Assembly: GCA_014802705.1 (NCBI GenBank) | Contig: JAAVBR010000024.1 | Coordinates: forward strand, 1-22,142 | Direction: 5' to 3' | Origin: a bacterium | GTDB lineage: Bacteria > Pseudomonadota > Alphaproteobacteria > Rs-D84 | Length of the DNA: 22,142 nt | Part shown: one piece after another, positions 7,893-15,216 of the stretch | Numbering within the stretch: the first letter of the stretch is position 1 | How the letters are laid out: each line of letters starts with the position of its first letter | Notes under the pieces: model-generated | What the model saw: the letters and a program-made list of their open reading frames with translations, nothing else | Databases searched by the model: none | What the model was told of the DNA's origin: nothing | Translations under genes and position numbers: made by a program

Positions 7893-7966
7893 CTTATAAT
7901 AATACTAATAAAATATTTTGTCAAATATATAATATACTTGACAAAATAATTTTTGTATAATATATT
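7893..7966. promoter_or_regulatory. Divergent promoters with a shared inverted repeat
   Basis: Plus strand: TTGACA (7938-7943), 17 nt, TATATT (7961-7966), with TATAAT overlapping it, for the gene at 7997. Minus strand: TTGACA (7924-7919) with TATTAT or TATAAG in 7893-7904, for the GNAT operon. Both -35 boxes sit in one dyad, ATTTTGTCAA (7915-7924), 13 nt, TTGACAAAAT (7938-7947). A regulator bound there would contact both promoters. The 7869-7966 region is over 80% A+T by eye. Confidence 0.65.
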
Positions 7967-7996
7967 CATCAGCAGACAATAAAAAGGAGTACCCTA

Positions 7997-8398
7997 ATGT
8001 CCAACCAACAAAACACCGCCCAAACCGAAACACGGACACAACAGTTCAAACGTATTCTGGCGCTGACAGGCAAAACGATCGCCGGGAATTTGATTGCAAC
8101 AATGATTTGCTCCGCCGTGATGCTGCCCATTGGCTATCTGGGCACCAAAGATTTGACGCAGTCCCTGAACTTTGCAGCCAACACCAGTATGGCCGTATTG
8201 ATCATGTTCCATATTTGGACGGGTGCCATCATGGCCTATGATAAAGACAATCCTCTTTATGCTCTTCTGATGACCGGACATGAATTTTATAGCAAATTCA
8301 TCCCGGACGAAGCCGAAGAAAAAATGACGACCAAATTCCAGGCGATAAAGAACAAAATCGCCGCCCGGTGTGCGCGTCAACATATCAAGGGTAAATAA
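7997..8398 (+). CDS. Small membrane protein of unknown function (tandem paralogue A)
   Basis: 133 residues. After a polar N-terminus comes ETRTQQFKRILALTGKTI, then two hydrophobic segments (about residues 33-53 and 73-94), a short polar part, and a basic C-terminus FQAIKNKIAARCARQHIKGK. The N- and C-terminal blocks are nearly identical to those of the gene at 8673, while the membrane core has diverged. I recognise no family. The start is fixed by AAAAAGGAG 8 nt upstream and by a strong TTGACA/TATATT promoter. It is followed by a hairpin terminator within a 94-bp block that is duplicated after the next gene. Confidence 0.78.
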   Translation: MSNQQNTAQTETRTQQFKRILALTGKTIAGNLIATMICSAVMLPIGYLGTKDLTQSLNFAANTSMAVLIMFHIWTGAIMAYDKDNPLYALLMTGHEFYSKFIPDEAEEKMTTKFQAIKNKIAARCARQHIKGK

Positions 8399-8405
8399 CC
8401 CCGCG

Positions 8406-8499
8406 CCGGATTTCCATTCGGTCCATCAAAAATCCCGCGGGGCATCCCACGGGATTTTATGTCATGGCTTATGGACGGCGCCCTATCCCCGGCGGCGCG
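8406..8499. repeat. Duplicated 94-bp block, copy 1 (terminator plus remnant of phosphoesterase 3' end)
   Basis: Runs from CCGGATTTCC to GGCGGCGCG and is nearly identical to 9231-9324. In copy 2 its last part encodes the C-terminal residues and stop of the metallophosphoesterase gene; here that 3' end is an orphan fragment. This marks a tandem duplication of the small membrane-protein gene together with its terminator. Confidence 0.85.
8428..8459. terminator. Hairpin terminator after paralogue A
   Basis: AAAATCCCG (8429-8437) pairs with CGGGATTTT (8450-8458), with further pairing in the loop. The A- and T-runs on both sides make it potentially bidirectional. Confidence 0.75.
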
Positions 8500-8568
8500 A
8501 CCGCCTATGATCAACAGGAAAAACATGGGGATTTTTTATTTTCTACACAACCATTATACATATTTTCA

Positions 8569-8632
8569 GACAATTGTCAAGTTGATATTTTGTCTATTTT
8601 GCATTGACAACATATTGTTTTTACACCATATT
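8569..8632 (+). promoter_or_regulatory. Promoter and possible operator of paralogue B
   Basis: TTGACA (8604-8609) is followed after 17 nt by CATATT (8627-8632). Upstream are a perfect palindrome GACAATTGTC (8569-8578) and TTGTC (8590-8594) facing GACAA (8606-8610). The TTGTC/GACAA arms resemble the dyad at 7915-7947, suggesting a common regulator. The remaining part of the 8500-8568 gap shows nothing else I can support. Confidence 0.5.
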
Positions 8633-8672
8633 TAAAAACGCATAAAAACAACCCAAACAAGGAGGCTCCCTT

Positions 8673-9224
8673 ATGCCCACACAACAAAGCAATACACAAA
8701 AAATCAGCCTGACCCCGGCCCAACAGCGCATTTTTGCCGCCGCCGACCGCAAAAGTTCCCAACAGACCGCAGAAGAGTATTATTCAGAGACACACGGCGA
8801 TTATTATGATGCATACGACGATGATGAACCACACCTGAATCAAGAAAACGCCGAACCGGAAACACGGGCCCAGCAATTCAAACGTATTCTGGCCCTCAGC
8901 GGCAAGGCTATCGTCGGGAATTTGACCATGGCGCTGCCCATCATCGCCCTCATGACACCCCTGTGTTATCCAATGGCCCACAATTTAAAAGAGGCCGCCA
9001 TCGGCGGAACCATCACAGCCGCCGGCATATTGACCGCGGTCCATGTTTTGGGGGCAATCATGCTGGCCCTTGAACGGGAAAATCCGGCCCTTGTTTTGCT
9101 GATGGGGGTCGACTGGTATGGAAACATGATCGAAGACAACATCCCGGCGATTAAGGAAAAATTCCGGGCGATAAAAAACAAAATCGCCCGCCGGCAGGGC
9201 CACCATCATATCAAGACCAAATAA
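8673..9224 (+). CDS. Small membrane protein of unknown function (tandem paralogue B)
   Basis: 183 residues. Compared with paralogue A it has an N-terminal extension of about 50 residues rich in Asp, Glu and Tyr (EEYYSETHGDYYDAYDDDEP). The shared block ETRAQQFKRILALSGKAI follows, then two hydrophobic segments (about 90-110 and 117-137), and the shared basic tail FRAIKNKIARRQGHHHIKTK. No family recognised. ACAAGGAGG lies upstream of the start. The pairing of conserved ends with a diverged membrane core suggests the ends carry the function or interaction, which is inference. Convergent with the metallophosphoesterase gene, 83 bp apart. Confidence 0.8.
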   Translation: MPTQQSNTQKISLTPAQQRIFAAADRKSSQQTAEEYYSETHGDYYDAYDDDEPHLNQENAEPETRAQQFKRILALSGKAIVGNLTMALPIIALMTPLCYPMAHNLKEAAIGGTITAAGILTAVHVLGAIMLALERENPALVLLMGVDWYGNMIEDNIPAIKEKFRAIKNKIARRQGHHHIKTK

Positions 9225-9230
9225 AGCCAT

Positions 9231-9324
9231 CCGGATTTCCATTCGGTCCATCAAAAATCCCGTGGAATGTTCCACGGGATTTTATGTCATGGCTTATGGA
9301 CGGCGCCCTATCCCCGGCGGCGCG
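9231..9324. repeat. Duplicated 94-bp block, copy 2
   Basis: Second copy of the block at 8406-8499. It overlaps the last few codons and stop of the metallophosphoesterase gene (from 9308), which identifies it as the parental arrangement. Confidence 0.85.
9253..9284. terminator. Bidirectional hairpin terminator between paralogue B and the phosphoesterase
   Basis: A perfect 14-bp stem: AAAATCCCGTGGAA, loop TG, TTCCACGGGATTTT. The differences from the copy at 8428-8459 lie in the loop-proximal stem and largely keep base pairing, as expected of a functional hairpin. Confidence 0.85.
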
Positions 9325-10306
9325 CCCAATAACCCGCCATCACCCCGGCCAGGCCAAACACCACCGTCCCAATCAACAGGGTATTGATCACCTCGCGCAG
9401 GCGATAGGTAAAGAGATAGCGCACAATCCATGCCTCCAGATATTCACGCTTGGGGCCTGAAAAATCCACATATTGGGGCGTCACGCTGATGGCGCCGTTT
9501 TTGGGAATGCGCAGGGTAATATACCCGTATTTGCCCAAATCCGTAAAGCGCGGCGTTTGGCCCGACGACGGCGTGGTGTACATCGGAACCCCGACAAAGG
9601 TCCCCTGGGAAAAATAATGCACATGGCCAAAGATCATGACATCAATCCGATGCCCGCGCACAATGGACATCAGGCGCGCCGCATCGGCGTCCGACATCCG
9701 GTGCGTTTCCGCATCCTGAACATTTTTGGGCGGCATATGCCCGACCAGGACACAATGCCGGAACAGCGGTCGAATATTCTTTAACGTATCGGATAACCAC
9801 GAAAACTGGGCCTCTTCGACGACATCCGACGAATCCATCGCGATAAACAGCGTATCGCCATACCCGAACCAGTAATATGTGGGTCCCATCACCGCGCGAT
9901 AATAGGATTTATCAATGGTCTTGCGCTTTTCCACGTCATGATTGCCCGGAATCATAAAGAACGGCGTATCGGCGACATGGCGGCGAATCTCGCTTAACAT
10001 CCAATAGAAATTGGCATGTCGCCGATCCGACACAAAATCCCCCAAATACATCATAAAATCCGGATTTTCATGGGCGCGCGCGTGATCAATCACGTGTTCC
10101 AAGACATGATTATTGGACCCGGTATCACTCATCAAAACCAACGTCACATCGCGATCGTTCGGGGCCAAGAACTGGGACGCCGGCGGCATTAAATTGCGTT
10201 CGACATGGATAAAGCGTTCCCCGACATAAATGCGCACGGCCAACAGGCCGACCATCACCACCACCAAGAAAATGCAAATTGAAAAGAATATTTTGGATAA
10301 TTTCAT
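9308..10306 (-). CDS. Membrane-anchored calcineurin-like metallophosphoesterase
   Basis: 332 residues from the ATG at 10306, chosen because the signal-anchor (FFSICIFLVVVMVGLLAVRI) starts right after it; the frame extends further upstream towards the tRNA. The metal-site motifs run in order: LMSDTG, YLGD, IPGNHD, LVGH and IFGHVH. The first motif is D-T-G rather than the usual D-x-H, recalling the purple acid phosphatase pattern. A second hydrophobic helix lies near the C-terminus (VINTLLIGTVVFGLAGVMAG), so the catalytic domain is probably held outside the cytoplasmic membrane by both ends. Substrate unknown. A TTGCAT/CATAAT promoter precedes it. Its 3' end overlaps the 94-bp block that is duplicated elsewhere. 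Confidence 0.87.
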   Translation of the reverse strand: MKLSKIFFSICIFLVVVMVGLLAVRIYVGERFIHVERNLMPPASQFLAPNDRDVTLVLMSDTGSNNHVLEHVIDHARAHENPDFMMYLGDFVSDRRHANFYWMLSEIRRHVADTPFFMIPGNHDVEKRKTIDKSYYRAVMGPTYYWFGYGDTLFIAMDSSDVVEEAQFSWLSDTLKNIRPLFRHCVLVGHMPPKNVQDAETHRMSDADAARLMSIVRGHRIDVMIFGHVHYFSQGTFVGVPMYTTPSSGQTPRFTDLGKYGYITLRIPKNGAISVTPQYVDFSGPKREYLEAWIVRYLFTYRLREVINTLLIGTVVFGLAGVMAGYWARRRG

Positions 10307-10343
10307 GTGATATCGCGTCACCGCCCCCCTTTGGCCGTGTAGG

Positions 10344-10372
10344 ATTATGCGTCGAAAAAAATCCCGATGCAA
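10344..10372 (-). promoter_or_regulatory. Promoter of the metallophosphoesterase gene
   Basis: On the minus strand, TTGCAT (10372-10367), 17 nt, CATAAT (10349-10344). The leader to the ATG at 10306 is about 30 nt and includes a purine-rich AAAGGGG and a GGTGA. Confidence 0.6.
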
Positions 10373-10385
10373 TATCTTTTTACAC

Positions 10386-10413
10386 TTGCAAAACAGAATA
10401 AATCGTCTATAAT
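10386..10413 (+). promoter_or_regulatory. Promoter of tRNA-Gln
   Basis: TTGCAA (10386-10391), 16 nt, perfect TATAAT (10408-10413), ending 11 nt before the mature tRNA 5' end. Confidence 0.72.
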
Positions 10414-10424
10414 ACATCCCGCAT

Positions 10425-10498
10425 TGGGGCATAGTTTAATGGTAGAACACCGGACTCTGACTCCGTTAGTGTTGGTTCGAATCCAGCTGCCCCAACCA
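10425..10498 (+). tRNA. tRNA-Gln (CTG anticodon)
   Basis: 74 nt including an encoded CCA. The acceptor TGGGGCA pairs with TGCCCCA, the discriminator is A, and the T-arm is GTTGG-TTCGAAT-CCAGC. The anticodon loop CTCTGAC reads CUG. The anticodon stem has one C-T mismatch at its outermost pair, which is slightly unusual. A promoter lies just upstream and a terminator whose stem begins in the CCA end just downstream. Confidence 0.95.
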
Positions 10499-10533
10499 AA
10501 AATTTAACCGGCCTTGCGCCGGTTTAATTTTTG
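10496..10533 (+). terminator. Terminator of tRNA-Gln
   Basis: AACCGGC (10506-10512), loop, GCCGGTT (10518-10524), extended by CCAAAAATT and AATTTTTGG on the flanks into a near-perfect 17-bp inverted repeat that includes the tRNA CCA. Confidence 0.75.
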
Positions 10534-10670
10534 GTTGGGATTTCCAGGAGGCAGAACCAGTTGGTTCGACTACGACTAGCAGAGACAAGCGATAGCGCAG
10601 TCGATGCGTTAGGAGTGCCCCGCAGGCGCCTCCGCGCCGAGGGAATCAGCTGCCCCAACCGGGCTTTTTT
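10534..10670 (+). other. Structured GC-rich stretch ending in a damaged copy of the tRNA-Gln 3' end
   Basis: GGTTGGG at 10534-10540 can pair with CCCAACC at 10654-10660. Inside are TCGACT facing AGTCGA and the hairpin GGCGC-CTCC-GCGCC, and a T-run follows at 10665-10670. GAATCAGCTGCCCCAACC (10643-10660) equals the tRNA-Gln 3' end (10479-10497) minus one C. This could be an old integration scar, a degenerate tRNA duplicate, or a structured RNA. The open frame across it has no credible protein. Confidence 0.45.
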
Positions 10671-10682
10671 AAAAAAAATTGC

Positions 10683-10712
10683 TTTACATTCCTGTTTTCG
10701 TAACAGTATAAT
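10683..10712 (+). promoter_or_regulatory. Promoter upstream of the 10.7-11 kb leader
   Basis: TTTACA (10683-10688), 18 nt, perfect TATAAT (10707-10712). The expected transcript start is near 10719, more than 230 nt before the next start codon. Confidence 0.62.
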
Positions 10713-10718
10713 CCCAAA

Positions 10719-10953
10719 TGAACCTGTGGGGACACTGGTTCGGGGCTGTCGTAGGCCTATCTTGTTCGGTGCGAAACTATGTGGACATCGTCAATCCGAT
10801 TTCCCGTATTTTGGCATCGTGATAATCCCTGATCCTGTATGGGTCGGGGGGCTGTTTGTTATAAAACAGGGGCAACCCGAAGACAACAGAATCAATAACA
10901 AGATGATTTACGAACTCCCCGACCGTCTATGTTTCCATGGCGGTTTGTTTTTT
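10719..10953 (+). ncRNA. Candidate small RNA or attenuator leader (promoter-to-terminator unit)
   Basis: The stretch lies between a good promoter and a terminator-like hairpin and has no credible reading frame. It can form local hairpins such as CTGTTT-GTTATA-AAACAG (about 10852-10869). It could be a free-standing RNA of about 230 nt or a 5' leader controlling readthrough into the membrane/autotransporter frame. I compared it by eye with 6S RNA, SRP RNA, RNase P RNA and tmRNA and found no convincing match. Confidence 0.35.
10921..10953 (+). terminator. Terminator-like hairpin just before the 10956 start codon
   Basis: ACCGTCTATG (10922-10931) pairs with CATGGCGGT (10936-10944) with one bulged T, followed by TTTGTTTTTT. 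It ends only 3 nt before the ATG of the large frame, a position that suggests attenuation of the downstream gene. Confidence 0.55.
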
Positions 10954-10955
10954 AG

Positions 10956-13900
10956 ATGACAGGTTGGGATATGACATCGTATAAAGAATTGATTGGTAAT
11001 CCACAAAATTCGTCGCACGGTGACGGCGAAAACGGTAACGGCAAATGCCAGAATGATACGTGCATTCATCGGTACTTGTTGGACCGGGCCACACATTATC
11101 GCGATTGCGAAATCAATCTGTCCTGGGAACGGTCAAAGTATTTTATATTATTCCTGTCGGCAATATTCGTCGCGTATTACACAATTCAATCGGGCAACAA
11201 GGGCGATCGCGTTCCTTTATTCATACCGGCATTGTTGATGGGATTGGGAACCGTCATATCCTATATATGGTATTGGGTCAATCGGGGTTCCAAAATAATC
11301 TATGAAAATTGGGAACACCATATCGATTGTATGGAAAGAAAATTTAATCTGGGTACAATTTCCAGCATACATTTGTATAAGGATTTTCATTTTTGGAAAC
11401 TATGTAACAGCTATCCGATTTCCCCATCCAAGGCAAACACCTTGGTCAGTTCACTTATAACGTGTGTTTTTGGAATTGTATTTGGCATTGAATATTTTCA
11501 TACCCCTTTATTTAAGGGCACTACCTGGAATTATATGCTACTGGCCGCCTTATTCGTTATCCTTGCTTGGGTTATTCCATTCTTTATCAAATCCGACAGT
11601 TATCCCACATCGGTCAATAATCACACAAAAAACGAAAAGATCTATACATTAAAAGCACATAACCGAATTAGGAAAACAAATTACGTACTTCAAATCAGAC
11701 CTAAAAAGCCAACAAATAAAAAAACGAAACCTAAAAAAATAAAAACAAACAAAGGATCAGCAAAAATGAAAAACATGATTAAATCTATGTCTGTTGCAGC
11801 CGGATGCATGTTTTTAATCGCAGGAAACGCCTGGGCTATCCGTCCCCAGACCCAGGTTTATCAGTGGGCCAAACAAAATGACACCGCATCATTGACCGCC
11901 CACACCGATATTTTAAACAGCACCAATGCCCAGGGCAATACCGCCCTGTGCCAGGCCATTTTGGATGACGACGTGGCGGCGTACAATGTCCTGAAAAACG
12001 CAGGTGCGAACACGGAGCCCAAATGCCTGGCCGGCATCGATCCGGAAAAGTTTCAAGATTTCATAAATCGGGCGGCACGCGCATCCCGTTGGACGTTTAT
12101 GGGATTGGATAAATGGGGATGGGGCCTGATCGGGGCCGGATTGGTTGTTGGGGGCGGCACAGCGGCGGCCATGGCGTCCGGCGGCGGATCGGGCGGCGGT
12201 GACGGGGCTGACACCAACGCGCCCCTGCCCCCGGCGGGAAACAATCCCGACGATAACAAAAACGATAACAATCAGACCAACAACAATAATCCTGACGACA
12301 AACCCACTGTCTTGAACTGTGTGCATGGCACCCAGAACGGCAACGCATGCGTATGCCATACCGGATATACCGGCACATTGTGCGATAAATTAAAAGATAA
12401 CTTTATTGAACAAGGCGGCAATGTTTATGAGAAATTGAACTGTGTGCACGGCACACAAAATGCCAATGTTTGCGTGTGCGATACAGGATATACCGGAAAA
12501 TTATGCGACACACCGGATAGCGGCACAGGATATCCAAAATTAAATTGTGTAAATGGTGTGCAGCAAGACGATAAATGCGTCTGCTGGATTGGATACGATG
12601 GCACACTGTGCGATCATTGTATCAATATGGGCACGGATGGGAAATGTATTATTATTGGGAAAGATAATCCTGAGCCTCAGGCAGCAAATCAGGGAAACAC
12701 AATTACAATAACAAATAAATCAGATGCTGTTATCTATGGCTTTTTTTCACCACATTACGAAGCATATAATAATGGGATAATTGTTATAACGAATGAATCT
12801 GATAGTGATGTATATGGAATGTATGTCGACGAGATCTCTGCAAATGCGTATTCAGACACATCATCAAATACCGGGGTAATAGATATTAGCAGCAAGGGTT
12901 CTGGTAATATATACGGGCTATACATTTTTGCGGGCGCTAATGCGTTAGTTCTTAACGAAAATTCCACGGGCGCAAGCACGGGCATAATTCGCATAAAATC
13001 AGAAACCGATAAAGGAACATATGGTATATATGCAGAAAGCGTGTTACTCAACGCAGCATCTGAATTAAATTCTACTGCTACTGGTATTATTGATATAACC
13101 AGTGCCGGAACCGGAAACGTATATGGGTTATATTCTTCTGGAGACTTGGCTTATAATGTTGATGGTGTGCGCGGGCGCGGAATAATAAGAATCAATCATA
13201 ATTCAAGTGGTAATGTATATGGGCTTTACAGCAAAAAAAATGACGCAAGTGGTACCCCTAGGTGGCATAATAACGACGCACATCCCAATTTGGAAAGCAT
13301 TATAAGCATAATGAATAATTCATCTGGTAAGGCTTATGCTATATACTCTGGAGAATCTTCATATAATGATAGTGGCGATGGTTTTGAAAGTATTATAAAT
13401 ATGGCCAACATTGGTTCCGGACGTGCGGTTGGCATGTATGGCACCAAGGAAATTTCCAACAGTGGCACGATAAATATCCACAACCTGGGTGATGGAGTTG
13501 CGGTCGGTATCTATGCCGATGGGGCAAATGTTACCAATTCTGGTGCTATCACCATTGATCGTACGCCGTTCACCGATGATAACCTGACCGATGACACATC
13601 GGATGACGTGACATACACCGCCAAATCTGAACGTGGTGGTACAGCAATCGGTATTTATGCCACATCGGGGGCGATCGTCAACAACAGTGGAACCATCACC
13701 ATCAATGGCGCAGATACCGCATATGGTATTTATGCAGAAAATGGCGCAACGGTCACAAACACCGGCACCATTTCCATTGATGGTGTGTCGTGTGATGGCG
13801 CAACCTGTTCCGGTTCCCAAACATACGGGAATCATATCGTCCTGAACGGGGCGTCGTTGATAAATGCCGGCACGATGTCCGCAGGCACATTAAACCTGGA

Positions 13901-15161
13901 CGATATGGGTGGGAATATTGTTGCGACCCAGGGCGCCAAATTCGTTGCCGAAAATGACATCAGCGGAACGTTAAACATATCATCCGACATCGTGTCCGAC
14001 GGCTTTGACACGACATACATTGCCGAAAATATGATTGATGCAGGCGATGTGTCGGGGCTGCGCCTGAAATCCGGGTCGGCGATGTTTGATGCGAAACTGG
14101 CCGATAATGGCAATGACGTTGTGATGACGATGAAGTCCTTTGATGCCTTGACGGATAACAAATCGCTGGCCACCTATTTGGCGAATAACTATGCCCGTGG
14201 CGCCGGTGCGGAATTCTTTGGCGGGTTAAAGGCCGGCGCGACCCGGGCCGAATTTAACACGATCCTGAACGGGCTGTCGGGGATGAATGCCTTTACCCAG
14301 TTTGACCGGGAAGACATGTCTGCCATGCGTGAAATCAATTTCAGCATGAATCAGCAAATGTTCATGAACGCCGACCGTGACGAATATGACATCAGCGGGT
14401 CGATGGAACACTTCTCGTTCAGCAATTCGTCCAACGGCGGTTCCGGTTCTTATGGTATCTCCAACAGTCGGATGTCCGATAAATGGAAATTGGGCTATGG
14501 CCTGGCGATGGCGAACATTGGCACCAATGATGACCTGGGCACCAATCGCAGTAATCAAATCGGCCTGTTCTATATGCCCGTGACATACACCAATGACGCC
14601 GTGGAATTCATATCCACGCCGCGTGTCGGCTTTGCCAAGAGCCATTATAGCCGCCGCGGCTATAACAACCTGAACTATGACGGGTATATCGAAAAGCAGA
14701 TATTCGGGTTTAACAACGATCTGCGCTATCCGGTTTCGTTTGGGCATTGGACGGTGGCACCCGATTTGGGATTCAATGCGATGATGTATCGTCAATCGGG
14801 CCACGAAAGCGACCAGGCATTCAGCCTGATCATCCCGGCGGACGAAATCTATACCGTGGAGGCCGGCCTGGGCCTGTTCACCAAATACGAACGGCCGTTG
14901 ACGTCGGGCGCGTCACTGCGGTTCAATGCCGGGCTGATGGCGTATCGTGAATTGGCAGATACATACAATATGAAACTGGGCATCCGGGGTCTGGACGGTA
15001 CATTTAACCTGTATGACGATGCCGCGCACGATTACAGCGGCGCCGCGACATTCGGCCTGGATTATCAGGCGGGGCGGTTGAGTCTATACGGCAACGCCCA
15101 GTACTTTGTGGATGGCGACGCCTATATGAATGTCAAGGGCGGCATCCGGTATCGTTTCTGA
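10956..15161 (+). CDS. Fused frame: four-helix membrane protein (RipA-like) plus EGF-like autotransporter
   Basis: One unbroken frame of 1401 codons with two unlike parts. Residues 1-270 look like a cytoplasmic-membrane protein with four hydrophobic helices (near 68-84, 92-114, 164-185, 195-212) and a WYWVNRGSKIIYENWE motif; they resemble RipA-type octameric membrane proteins, a tentative call. They end in a Lys-rich, AT-rich tail. At codon 271 a complete secreted protein begins: signal peptide, ankyrin-like segment, Gly-rich hydrophobic helix (GWGLIGAGLVVGGG), Asn/Asp-rich linker, three EGF-like Cys modules (about 12311-12620), a beta-helix-type passenger with repeated SGTI/GIY units, and a C-terminal autotransporter barrel of about 280 residues ending GGIRYRF. 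The first part would normally end with its own stop; two translation units sharing a frame are likely. The alternative start at 10971 is equally weak in ribosome binding site. Confidence 0.75.
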   Translation: MTGWDMTSYKELIGNPQNSSHGDGENGNGKCQNDTCIHRYLLDRATHYRDCEINLSWERSKYFILFLSAIFVAYYTIQSGNKGDRVPLFIPALLMGLGTVISYIWYWVNRGSKIIYENWEHHIDCMERKFNLGTISSIHLYKDFHFWKLCNSYPISPSKANTLVSSLITCVFGIVFGIEYFHTPLFKGTTWNYMLLAALFVILAWVIPFFIKSDSYPTSVNNHTKNEKIYTLKAHNRIRKTNYVLQIRPKKPTNKKTKPKKIKTNKGSAKMKNMIKSMSVAAGCMFLIAGNAWAIRPQTQVYQWAKQNDTASLTAHTDILNSTNAQGNTALCQAILDDDVAAYNVLKNAGANTEPKCLAGIDPEKFQDFINRAARASRWTFMGLDKWGWGLIGAGLVVGGGTAAAMASGGGSGGGDGADTNAPLPPAGNNPDDNKNDNNQTNNNNPDDKPTVLNCVHGTQNGNACVCHTGYTGTLCDKLKDNFIEQGGNVYEKLNCVHGTQNANVCVCDTGYTGKLCDTPDSGTGYPKLNCVNGVQQDDKCVCWIGYDGTLCDHCINMGTDGKCIIIGKDNPEPQAANQGNTITITNKSDAVIYGFFSPHYEAYNNGIIVITNESDSDVYGMYVDEISANAYSDTSSNTGVIDISSKGSGNIYGLYIFAGANALVLNENSTGASTGIIRIKSETDKGTYGIYAESVLLNAASELNSTATGIIDITSAGTGNVYGLYSSGDLAYNVDGVRGRGIIRINHNSSGNVYGLYSKKNDASGTPRWHNNDAHPNLESIISIMNNSSGKAYAIYSGESSYNDSGDGFESIINMANIGSGRAVGMYGTKEISNSGTINIHNLGDGVAVGIYADGANVTNSGAITIDRTPFTDDNLTDDTSDDVTYTAKSERGGTAIGIYATSGAIVNNSGTITINGADTAYGIYAENGATVTNTGTISIDGVSCDGATCSGSQTYGNHIVLNGASLINAGTMSAGTLNLDDMGGNIVATQGAKFVAENDISGTLNISSDIVSDGFDTTYIAENMIDAGDVSGLRLKSGSAMFDAKLADNGNDVVMTMKSFDALTDNKSLATYLANNYARGAGAEFFGGLKAGATRAEFNTILNGLSGMNAFTQFDREDMSAMREINFSMNQQMFMNADRDEYDISGSMEHFSFSNSSNGGSGSYGISNSRMSDKWKLGYGLAMANIGTNDDLGTNRSNQIGLFYMPVTYTNDAVEFISTPRVGFAKSHYSRRGYNNLNYDGYIEKQIFGFNNDLRYPVSFGHWTVAPDLGFNAMMYRQSGHESDQAFSLIIPADEIYTVEAGLGLFTKYERPLTSGASLRFNAGLMAYRELADTYNMKLGIRGLDGTFNLYDDAAHDYSGAATFGLDYQAGRLSLYGNAQYFVDGDAYMNVKGGIRYRF
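11752..11837 (+). other. Internal ribosome binding site, start codon and signal peptide of the autotransporter
   Basis: AAAGGATCAG followed by ATG at 11766 gives MKNMIKSMSVAAGCMFLIAG and then NAWA before IRPQ: a basic n-region, hydrophobic core and AxA-type cleavage site near residue 24. Starting here, the secreted product would be 1131 residues (11766-15161). This is the biologically sensible start for the autotransporter, since a signal peptide placed after four helices would not function as one. Confidence 0.8.
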
Positions 15162-15216
15162 CGCCCCATCCCCATCTGTGGGCAACGTCGCACAAAGCAA
15201 GGACCCGCCACATAGA

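Noticed and set aside
10719..10953. 6S RNA, SRP RNA, RNase P RNA or tmRNA
   Set aside because: None of the characteristic sequence blocks of these RNAs could be recognised; kept only as an unclassified candidate.
10531..10959. 142-codon plus-strand frame over the leader region
   Set aside because: It runs across hairpins, a tRNA-like fragment, a promoter and a terminator, lacks a ribosome binding site and has no protein-like composition.
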